A stretch of 5,361 nucleotides of DNA. Source: DATLBY01 sp035526665 (GTDB taxonomy: Bacteria; Acidobacteriota; Terriglobia; Bryobacterales; Bryobacteraceae). The position numbers were made by a program, and so were the translations under genes. This document shows, in pieces, positions 1 to 4,443 of the stretch; position 1 is the stretch's first letter; each line of letters opens with the position of its first letter. Under the pieces are notes generated by a model. It worked only from the letters and a program-made list of their open reading frames with translations, did no database searches and was not told where the DNA came from. The DNA lies in assembly GCA_035526665.1 (NCBI GenBank), contig DATLBY010000222.1, positions 1 through 5,361 on the forward strand, in the 5' to 3' direction.

Positions 1-98
1 TTAAAGTCAACCGGCCGGGCTTCCGGAGGCGCCGCAAAAGCCACGCTCGTACTAATCCACCACACCCAGCACAGATCCACGAGGATTCGCTGCTTCAA
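1..98 (-). CDS. 5' end of an exported protein gene, partial (runs off the left edge)
   Basis: About 32 codons are visible, from a TTG start at 98-96 to the edge. An in-frame stop lies two codons upstream (104-102), so the start cannot be earlier. GGAGG (110-106) sits 7 nt before the TTG, an ideal Shine-Dalgarno arrangement. The peptide begins MKQRILVDLCWVWWISTSVA: a basic n-region, a hydrophobic core, then AFA before APPEARPVDF. This is a typical Sec signal peptide with cleavage near residue 22-23. A GTG at 80-78 is the only other plausible start and would lose the basic residues. The gene diverges from the porin gene and shares its promoter region. The mature start PVDF recalls exported haem-c/DUF1549-type proteins of Planctomycetes and Acidobacteria, which often begin PVDF..DI.PI. 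No CxxCH is in view, so that is only a guess. The reading as an exported protein is fairly secure; its function is unknown. Confidence 0.62.
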   Translation of the reverse strand, partial: MKQRILVDLCWVWWISTSVAFAAPPEARPVDF

Positions 99-105
99 TT
101 CTTAG

Positions 106-129
106 CCTCCAGGGTTCCCTTTTATTTTA
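106..129 (-). promoter_or_regulatory. candidate -10 box and Shine-Dalgarno of the left-edge minus-strand gene
   Basis: Read on the minus strand, TAAAAT (129-124) matches the sigma-70 -10 consensus at five of six positions and would place the transcript start near 117. The resulting leader of about 19 nt contains GGAGG (110-106), 7 nt before the TTG start at 98. No good -35 hexamer is found 16-18 bp upstream, so the promoter may need an activator. Confidence 0.4.
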
Positions 130-164
130 GACCTTTTTGACGCGGGTGGCTGCTTGTAACACCA

Positions 165-197
165 TGTTCATTTACTGTTCATGAAATGTTAACTTGA
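165..197 (+). promoter_or_regulatory. three 11-bp direct repeats: Pho-box-like operator upstream of the porin gene
   Basis: Three units start at 165, 176 and 187, exactly 11 bp apart: TGTTCAT+TTAC, TGTTCAT+GAAA, TGTTAAC+TTGA. The 7-bp cores are identical in the first two units and differ at two positions in the third. Cores of 7 bp separated by 4 bp of mostly A/T are the architecture of the Pho box bound by PhoB/PhoP-type response regulators (E. coli CTGTCAT repeats, Streptomyces GTTCA-type repeats). Other OmpR-family regulators also use phased 10-11 bp repeats. If transcription begins at the TTG (202), the first two units span about -37 to -16, in place of a -35 box. The regulator is not encoded in the window, so its identity is inferred from the spacing and core only. 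Confidence 0.5.
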
Positions 198-201
198 TAA
201 T
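190..201 (+). promoter_or_regulatory. TANNNT -10-like element 6 nt before the porin TTG (leaderless start)
   Basis: TAACTT (190-195) keeps the most conserved -10 bases (TA at the front, T at the end) and is followed by exactly 6 nt before the TTG at 202, so transcription could start at or next to the start codon. No Shine-Dalgarno sequence is present. A better consensus match, GATAAT (196-201), abuts the start codon and would initiate transcription inside the gene, where no alternative in-frame ATG, GTG or TTG is available early on. The hexamer match itself is weak, and its weight comes from the same arrangement before rpiB and the transporter gene. Confidence 0.35.
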
Positions 202-1251
202 TTGCGCCGGGCAGACAAACTCGCGGCTCTCCTTGCCCTTCCGTGTGCGCTTGGTGCCGCGGATTCAGGGATTTACAAGTGGAACCTGGGCCGGCTGCAA
301 CTGCGTCCGTCCGGATTCCTGGAGACCCTTGGAATGGTGCGCTCGGCTACCACTGAGGACAGCGTCTCCACCCGCTTTGGGCGAATTCCGCTCGAGCTGA
401 CCCCCGCGCAATCGCTGGTGTCCCCCCGCCATTCCCGCCTTTCGCTGGATGGCGAGATGCGCCTGGGCAAAGCCAAGGTTATCGGATTCGTCGAAACCGA
501 CTTCTTCAACGCGCCGCTGGACCGGCAGCCCTACCGCTTCCGTCAGTACTTTGCCTCCTATCAACAGGGCGAATGGGAGATTTTGGGAGGCCAGGCCTGG
601 AGCCTGCTCCGCCCTAATCGGGATGCGGTCTGGAGCGACCACGCTGTGATGAGTACTCACGTGCCGGAGCCCGCCTATCACCCGGGCCTGGCCGGACAGC
701 GGACGCGTCAGATTCGTGTAGTTCGCAAGATCGGAGCCTGGCGCGCTGCCGCCTCCTTCGAGCACGGAAATCAATTCTTGAGCAAGGTCACACATGATGA
801 CAAACGGCTACACGGTGAATTAGCCGGACTCGCCGGCATTCACTCCGAGAGGGGCGTCAGCGCCGCCGCCGTCATACATGCAACAAAGAAAGTGGACGTG
901 GTCACCCAGCAGTTCTGGTCGCGCGGCGCAGGGGCCGAAGCGCTTGGCGTATTGCCGGGAGTGGTCGCCACTTTTACTACCATTTCGGGTATCGAGGCCA
1001 AGGTGACCCGCAATATCGAGCTATTCGCCTATGCGGGCAATGCGCATGCCGCACGTTCCAGCAGCGGCAACCGGCACGTGGGTGCCTGGACGCTGGGCTT
1101 TCTCCAACTCTTGCGGAACCACCCTGGGCAGGGGGCATGTTCCATATCCGGACAGTTCTCTCAGCTGGAGCGCTCCACCTGGGCCGGCAAACACGGCGCC
1201 ATGACCTACGTTACACTCTCCTTGCGCTACTACCTACCCACCTTCCGATAG
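202..1251 (+). CDS. DcaP-like outer-membrane porin
   Basis: This 349-residue protein is probably a beta-barrel channel for small solutes in the outer membrane. Residues 1-20 form a signal peptide (basic MRRADK, hydrophobic LAALLALPCALGA, cleavage near 19-20). The mature part resembles DcaP-type porins and their acidobacterial relatives: PSGFLE (36-41), TRFGRIP (57-63), SRLSLDGE (78-85), GFVETDFFN (95-103), YRFRQYFASY (111-120) and GGQAWSLL (129-136). Short alternating polar/aromatic strands continue to a last strand, TYVTLSLRYYLP, followed by TFR. Barrel proteins usually end in an aromatic residue, so the three extra residues are slightly unusual. The TTG start is forced: an in-frame stop lies at 190-192 and no other start codon falls within the signal peptide. 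There is no Shine-Dalgarno sequence. The 11-bp repeat operator just upstream suggests two-component control. The substrate cannot be told from sequence. The porin assignment is good; the DcaP subfamily is from memory of motif patterns. Confidence 0.72.
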   Translation: MRRADKLAALLALPCALGAADSGIYKWNLGRLQLRPSGFLETLGMVRSATTEDSVSTRFGRIPLELTPAQSLVSPRHSRLSLDGEMRLGKAKVIGFVETDFFNAPLDRQPYRFRQYFASYQQGEWEILGGQAWSLLRPNRDAVWSDHAVMSTHVPEPAYHPGLAGQRTRQIRVVRKIGAWRAAASFEHGNQFLSKVTHDDKRLHGELAGLAGIHSERGVSAAAVIHATKKVDVVTQQFWSRGAGAEALGVLPGVVATFTTISGIEAKVTRNIELFAYAGNAHAARSSSGNRHVGAWTLGFLQLLRNHPGQGACSISGQFSQLERSTWAGKHGAMTYVTLSLRYYLPTFR

Positions 1252-1266
1252 CCTGTCGATTGCAGC

Positions 1267-1278
1267 TATCATGAGTCC
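1267..1278 (+). promoter_or_regulatory. TATCAT -10 box 6 nt before the rpiB GTG (leaderless start)
   Basis: TATCAT (1267-1272) matches TATAAT at five of six positions and is followed by exactly 6 nt (1273-1278) before the GTG start. No Shine-Dalgarno sequence occurs in the 27-nt gap after the porin stop. A poor -35 (TTCCGA, 1243-1248) lies 18 bp upstream, inside the end of the porin gene. rpiB could therefore have its own leaderless transcript as well as read-through from the porin promoter. Confidence 0.45.
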
Positions 1279-1752
1279 GTGCGCATTGCGATTGCAGCGG
1301 ATCATGCAGGATTCGATTTAAAAGAGTTTATTAGCGGGCGCTTGCGTGCTGGGGGACATGAGGTGCTCGACCTCGGGGCTTGCGGGCGCGACCAGCCCGA
1401 CGACTATCCGGATTATGCCGCCGCCTTGGGACATGCCGTTCAGCAGAATCATGCAGAGCGTGGCGTGCTCATCTGCGGCAGCGGAGTCGGGGCCTCAGTG
1501 GCCGCCAATAAGTTGAAGGGGATTCGGGCGGGCCTCTGCCACGATACTTATTCAGCCCATCAAGGCGTGGAACACGACGACATCAACGTGATCGTCCTGG
1601 GATCCCGCATCGTAGGAACCGCCTTGGCGGCCGACATTGTCGAGGCCTTCCTGCGGGCGCGCTTCACGGGGGAAGAGCGCCACGTGCGCAGGTTGAACAA
1701 AGTGAAGGCGCTTGAGGGGCAGGTTCCTACTGTGGAACCGGCCGTCCCATAG
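1279..1752 (+). CDS. rpiB: ribose-5-phosphate isomerase B (RpiB/LacAB family)
   Basis: The enzyme interconverts ribose 5-phosphate and ribulose 5-phosphate in the cytoplasm (non-oxidative pentose phosphate pathway); some relatives act on allose 6-phosphate. At 157 residues it is a little longer than the ~149-residue E. coli enzyme. Visible landmarks are the N-terminal strand MRIAIAADHAG with Asp8-His9; DYPDYA (42-47); LICGSGVG (64-71) with the catalytic-base cysteine Cys66 and the anion-hole glycines; NKLKGIRA (77-84); HDDIN (99-103) with His99 and Asn103; VLGSRIVG (106-113); and FTGEERHVRRLNKV (129-142), whose arginines bind phosphate. Cys66 marks the classical type rather than the mycobacterial type lacking this cysteine. 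The GTG start is supported by the family N-terminus; the ATG at 1271 is in another frame. The last ~10 residues extend beyond the usual end and overlap the convergent TPR gene by 26 bp. Confidence 0.96.
   Translation: MRIAIAADHAGFDLKEFISGRLRAGGHEVLDLGACGRDQPDDYPDYAAALGHAVQQNHAERGVLICGSGVGASVAANKLKGIRAGLCHDTYSAHQGVEHDDINVIVLGSRIVGTALAADIVEAFLRARFTGEERHVRRLNKVKALEGQVPTVEPAVP
1722..1739. other. perfect hairpin across the convergent rpiB/TPR gene ends
   Basis: GGTTCC (1722-1727) and GGAACC (1734-1739) form a perfect 6-bp stem with a 6-nt loop. The arms are symmetric, so the transcripts of both strands can fold it. It lies inside the coding overlap: rpiB stops 11 nt later (1750-1752), and the minus-strand gene's TAG (1729-1727) sits at the stem/loop edge. 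Neither side is followed by a T-run, so it is not a classical intrinsic terminator. It could stabilise 3' ends or weakly aid termination in both directions. Confidence 0.4.
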
Positions 1753-2098
1753 ACTTATAAACCCCCTCGATGGTCGAGATCCCCTGCTGCGCTTTCTTGT
1801 TTTCCTTATCCATTTCCAGAGCGTGCCGGTAGGCGCGTAATGCCGCCGGGTATTTCGCGCGCGGCGGAAGAGCTTCGTCAGACATCAACGAATCCGCCTT
1901 CGCCACATAAGCCTCGCCCAATGCCCGCTTTACATCGGGCTGCGGTTTGACCTTGTAAGCGGTGTCGAGCTGCGTGATCGCTTCGTCGTATTTCTTATCC
2001 GCGATCTTCTTGCGGGCCTGCGTCACGATGCTGTCGGCGGCCAGCAATGTGCCGGCCGTCAACAGAACAACCGCTAGTTTTTGATTCATCACGTGCAT
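1727..2098 (-). CDS. small exported TPR-like protein
   Basis: A 123-residue protein. The N-terminus MHVMNQKLAVVLLTAGTLLA looks like a signal peptide with cleavage near residue 20-21 (LLAAD), so it is probably periplasmic. The mature part is helical with tetratricopeptide-like pairs: about 24-53 (ARKKIADKKYDEAITQLDTA, then YKVKPQ) and about 56-105, where the helices GEAYVAKADSLMS and YPAALRAYRHALEMD are separated by a proline-containing insert. A short tail follows (about 108-123). TPRs bind other proteins, but no partner is evident. AGAGG (2108-2104) lies 5 nt before the ATG at 2098. A second ATG three codons on (2089) gives a tidier signal peptide but sits 14 nt from that sequence, so the first is preferred. 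The gene lies 13 nt behind the repeat-protein gene, suggesting one operon, and its 3' end overlaps rpiB in the opposite direction. It is real with good confidence; its role is unknown. Confidence 0.8.
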   Translation of the reverse strand: MHVMNQKLAVVLLTAGTLLAADSIVTQARKKIADKKYDEAITQLDTAYKVKPQPDVKRALGEAYVAKADSLMSDEALPPRAKYPAALRAYRHALEMDKENKKAQQGISTIEGVYKSMGRPVPQ

Positions 2099-2111
2099 TG
2101 TATCCTCTACC

Positions 2112-3059
2112 CTAGCGCGGGCTCAGCTCGACCGACCGGACGCGGCCGTTGTCGAAGTTCATCGAACAGGAGAAGTCAAAATCCGCCATCCCGGATCTGC
2201 CGCGCGCCGTCGCCGTGCCGATGATGGCATCGTTGCGTCCGGGGCCGTCGTCGGCTTGCGCCGAAAGGATGTTCACGCGCGTATAGCCATCCCGGGTAAT
2301 TCGCTGCGTGATGGCTTCCCGGCAGGCGCGGATGGCCGCGGGGCCGGCCACCATGCGGGCATCGCCACGGCCACCCTGGCCGTCGTTGTACACGCCGTCA
2401 TGGCTGTGGTTGGGATCATTCCGGCGGTTTCCGGAGTTTCCATAGCGGCCGTTTCTTCTGTTGCCATTGTCCTCATCGTCATCGTCGTTTCCGTAGCGGC
2501 CGGATCTTCCATTGCCGTTGTCCCGGTAGTCACCATTATTCCCGTAGCGGCCGGTATTTCCATACCGGCCGTTGTTTCCATACGCACCGTTGTTGCCATA
2601 GGAACCGTTGTCTCCGTACGCACCATTGTTCCCATACGCACCGTTATTTCCGTAAGAGCCGCCCGTCCACTCCAGGTCAAAGGTGTAGCCCTCTCGCCCG
2701 CCCTGCGGATCTTCGATCCGGACTACGGCCATCCCGTTATTCCGCGGATCGCTCACCATGTTTACCGTGCCCCGGCCGTCGATGCCGCGAAATCGGAAAT
2801 CGGTTGGATTACGCGGCGGCGTGCTCGTGCATTCAAAACGGCGCCATTCCGCTGTCTGGCCCGAGAGGGTACGCAACCGGCCTACGTTGCCCGAGATGGC
2901 GACCTCGGCCGAGCCATCCACGTCGACCTCGATGGTGCATTTCCCTTGACCCTGGGATCCCGATCCCCCGAGGATCGTGGCTTGCCGGGTCAAGGTGACG
3001 GCGCCCGCCGGAAGCAACCAAGCCATACTCAACGCTGCGATAGAAAGTGGAATTCTCAT
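2112..3059 (-). CDS. exported two-domain protein with YGNNGx hexapeptide-repeat linker
   Basis: A 315-residue protein of unknown function. Residues 1-20 (MRIPLSIAALSMAWLLPAGA) form a clean signal peptide. An N-terminal domain (~21-132) is strand-rich and holds two cysteines, Cys41 and Cys77. Residues 136-183 are eight YGNNGx-type hexapeptides, followed to about 232 by a degenerate Gly/Asn/Arg/Asp stretch with an acidic run DDDDED (192-197) and NHSHDG (217-222). A C-terminal domain (~240-315) also has two cysteines, Cys246 and Cys298, with GRNDAIIGTATARG (274-287) and FDFSCSMNF (294-302). One cysteine pair per domain suggests a disulphide in each, fitting an exported location. The start chosen is ATG 3059, preceded by GGAGG; an in-frame ATG at 3104 would add 15 residues before the signal peptide and lacks such a site. 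Long reading frames on the opposite strand are by-products of the repeats. Similar proteins seem familiar from Acidobacteria, but I cannot name a family. Confidence 0.85.
   Translation of the reverse strand: MRIPLSIAALSMAWLLPAGAVTLTRQATILGGSGSQGQGKCTIEVDVDGSAEVAISGNVGRLRTLSGQTAEWRRFECTSTPPRNPTDFRFRGIDGRGTVNMVSDPRNNGMAVVRIEDPQGGREGYTFDLEWTGGSYGNNGAYGNNGAYGDNGSYGNNGAYGNNGRYGNTGRYGNNGDYRDNGNGRSGRYGNDDDDEDNGNRRNGRYGNSGNRRNDPNHSHDGVYNDGQGGRGDARMVAGPAAIRACREAITQRITRDGYTRVNILSAQADDGPGRNDAIIGTATARGRSGMADFDFSCSMNFDNGRVRSVELSPR
2511..2654 (-). repeat. eight 18-bp coding repeats (YGNNGx)
   Basis: Eight consecutive 18-bp units encode residues 136-183: YGNNGA, YGNNGA, YGDNGS, YGNNGA, YGNNGR, YGNTGR, YGNNGD, YRDNGN. 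Synonymous codons vary between units (TAC/TAT, GGA/GGG/GGC, AAC/AAT, GGT/GGC), so the DNA copies have drifted while the peptide pattern is kept. The last unit is the most degenerate, and further decayed copies (YGND, YGNSGN) continue to about 2432. The pattern predicts a flexible, hydrophilic, Tyr-bearing linker. Confidence 0.9.
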
Positions 3060-3063
3060 AATT

Positions 3064-3080
3064 CCTCCAACTGTTGGAGG
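3064..3080 (-). promoter_or_regulatory. palindrome enclosing the Shine-Dalgarno of the repeat-protein gene
   Basis: CCTCCAAC-T-GTTGGAGG is a perfect inverted repeat with 8-bp arms and one central base. On the minus-strand mRNA it folds as a 7-bp stem with a CAG loop, and its 3' arm carries GGAGG (3068-3064), 4 nt before the ATG at 3059. Its 5' arm is an internal anti-Shine-Dalgarno (CCUCC), so folding would hide the ribosome binding site. As DNA, the same palindrome could instead be a dimer-binding operator. Confidence 0.6.
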
Positions 3081-3124
3081 CCTGCACCCGCCATGTCGTT
3101 GCACAAATGTTTATGATTCCGATG

Positions 3125-3152
3125 AAGATAAGTACATTTTACTTCGCTGCAA
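3125..3152 (-). promoter_or_regulatory. weak promoter candidate for the minus-strand operon
   Basis: On the minus strand TATCTT (3130-3125) matches four of six -10 bases, and TTGCAG (3152-3147) lies 16 bp upstream as a poor -35. Transcription would begin near 3118 and give a leader of about 59 nt containing the ribosome-binding-site hairpin. The -35 element is the same DNA that would serve the opposite promoter. The match is weak and positional. Confidence 0.22.
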
Positions 3153-3168
3153 TGAGCGGCCGACGCGA

Positions 3169-3180
3169 TAGAATTACCCG
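3169..3180 (+). promoter_or_regulatory. TAGAAT -10 box 6 nt before the transporter GTG (leaderless start)
   Basis: TAGAAT (3169-3174) matches TATAAT at five of six positions and is followed by exactly 6 nt before the GTG at 3181. CTGCAA (3147-3152) is a weak -35 with 16-bp spacing. An in-frame TAG inside the hexamer (3169-3171) rules out any earlier start codon, and there is no Shine-Dalgarno sequence in the six bases left. Transcription starting at or beside the GTG fits best. Confidence 0.5.
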
Positions 3181-4434
3181 GTGACTCCCGTCTTCGCTAC
3201 TACCCGGACTCGTGCCGTTTATGCCGCCAGCGGCGTATTCATGCAGGTCCTCCTTGGTGTTATCTACTCCTGGTCGGTCTTCCGGGCTCCGCTGGCGCAG
3301 CTCCACGGCTGGTCGCAGGCCCAGACGATCGCGCCGTACCGCTATTCCATCCTGGCATTTGCCGCCGGCATGATCGTGGCCGGATTCTGGCAGGACCGGA
3401 AAGGGCCGCGGCTGGTTGCCAGCGTGGGTGGAATTTTGCTCGGTACCGGCTGTTTGCTGGCGGCATACTTCGGCAATACAGTGTCTGGACTAATCCTGGG
3501 CTACGGAGTTGTCGCCGGAGTGGGCGTCGGATTCGCCTATGTCACGCCGATTGCGATGTGCATCAAGTGGTTTCCGGATAAGCGAGGCTTCATCGTAGGC
3601 CTGGCGGTGATGGGCTTCGGCGTCGGACCTCTGCTCTTTGGTCCGCTGATTGAAGCGCTGATCGGAAAAGACCCTGCCGCCTTCGCTACCACGATTCCGC
3701 GTACATTCCTCGTCCTGGCCGCGATGTTTTACGTGGGTGTCGTTGGGGCAGCGCAACTCTACCGTGTGCCACCGCCAGGCTGGCAGCCGGCCGGATGGGT
3801 TCCGCCGTCCAAAACATCGCTGGGCGCCGACCTTCCCCCGGCCGCGGCCCTGCGCACCTGGCAATTCTACGCGCTATGGATTCTATATTTCGTTGGCACT
3901 TCCGTAGGGTTGACGGCGATCGGCGAAGCTACGCCGCTGCTGCGCCAGATGGCGAGCCCTACCGCGTTCCTCTCGGCCGGAGCCGCTCTCGGCGTCATGA
4001 GTCTATTCAATGGCGCGGGACGCTTGGGCTGGGGCGGCGTCTCCGACCGTTTCGGGCGCAAGACCGCGGTGATGGGGATGTGCGCCGGATCGATCATCGC
4101 CTGCCTGGGCCTGCTGCGCACCGCCGACACGTTCGGAACCCTGCTCACCGGCCTGTGCCTGGCGGCCTTCTGCTATGGAGGATACCTGGCGCTGATGCCG
4201 TCCTTCACCGCCGATTATTTTGGGCCGACCCACGTCGGCGCCAACTATGGACTGCTGTTCACAGCGTGGGGCGTCTGCGGATTCGTAGTCCCCGGGTACT
4301 TTGCAGCCATCATGGATCGCGCCAAGGCTGCGGGTACTCTGGCTGCCGGACAGGAGCAAGTCTACTGGACGCTGGCCGGCCTTTCCTTGGCCGGCGCTGT
4401 AGTGGCGGCCATCCTCCGCCCGCCGCACCGCTGA
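3181..4434 (+). CDS. OFA-family major facilitator transporter (oxalate/formate-antiporter-like)
   Basis: A 417-residue inner-membrane transporter with about 12 membrane segments, close to the length of OxlT. Segment 1 starts near residue 12 (AVYAASGVFMQVLLGVIYSW). The loop 2-3 signature is GFWQDRKGPR (68-77), and GYGVVAGVGVGFAYVTPIAM followed by KWFPDKRG is a hallmark of the OFA branch. A central polar loop (about 200-220) separates the halves. The second half has NGAGRLGWGGVSDRFGRK (277-294), a copy of the loop signature with Arg281, and NYGLLFTAWGVCG (355-367). OFA members carry small carboxylates or other organic anions; the substrate here is unknown. As I remember the family, a lysine in the segment beginning at 355 (OxlT Lys355) binds the anion; here that place appears to be Trp363 and the segment has no lysine. 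The GTG start gives a full first segment. A histidine kinase gene follows after 9 nt, pointing to co-expression. Confidence 0.88.
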   Translation: MTPVFATTRTRAVYAASGVFMQVLLGVIYSWSVFRAPLAQLHGWSQAQTIAPYRYSILAFAAGMIVAGFWQDRKGPRLVASVGGILLGTGCLLAAYFGNTVSGLILGYGVVAGVGVGFAYVTPIAMCIKWFPDKRGFIVGLAVMGFGVGPLLFGPLIEALIGKDPAAFATTIPRTFLVLAAMFYVGVVGAAQLYRVPPPGWQPAGWVPPSKTSLGADLPPAAALRTWQFYALWILYFVGTSVGLTAIGEATPLLRQMASPTAFLSAGAALGVMSLFNGAGRLGWGGVSDRFGRKTAVMGMCAGSIIACLGLLRTADTFGTLLTGLCLAAFCYGGYLALMPSFTADYFGPTHVGANYGLLFTAWGVCGFVVPGYFAAIMDRAKAAGTLAAGQEQVYWTLAGLSLAGAVVAAILRPPHR

Positions 4435-4443
4435 TGCTGCTGC

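Noticed and set aside
11..26. CCGG-GCTT-CCGG stem near the left edge
   Set aside because: It is only a 4-bp stem and lies within the coding part of the left-edge gene.
106..130. Possible intrinsic terminator (AGGGTTCCCT followed by TTTTATTTT)
   Set aside because: The stem can form only three pairs around a 4-nt loop, and the stretch is better explained as the ribosome binding site and -10 region of the divergent minus-strand gene.
202..261. Lipoprotein signal in the porin N-terminus (Cys15)
   Set aside because: The residues before the cysteine are ALP, and proline at -1 does not fit a lipobox; cleavage after the Ala-rich stretch (19-20) is more likely.
265..795. Minus-strand frame of 176 codons within the porin gene
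   Set aside because: It is a shadow of the high-GC porin coding frame with no recognisable domain or start signal.
1766..1778. Small inverted repeat CTCGA-TGG-TCGAG near the end of the TPR gene
   Set aside because: A 5-bp stem in high-GC coding DNA is expected by chance, and no T-run follows.
2396..2654. Possible CRISPR-like or non-coding tandem array
   Set aside because: The 18-bp period is in frame, unspaced and varies at wobble positions, which is a protein-coding repeat and not repeats with spacers.
2273..2680. Met/Thr-rich minus-strand frame (135 codons) inside the repeat gene
   Set aside because: It is a frame-shifted reading of the same 18-bp repeats (MGTMVRTETTVPMATT-like) with no independent start signal.
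2256..3116. Long plus-strand reading frame (286 codons) opposite the repeat-protein gene, with a Val/Ile-rich repeat
   Set aside because: It is the mirror of the YGNNGx coding repeats. The minus-strand gene has a signal peptide, a strong ribosome binding site and sensible domains, whereas this frame has neither a start signal nor a credible protein.
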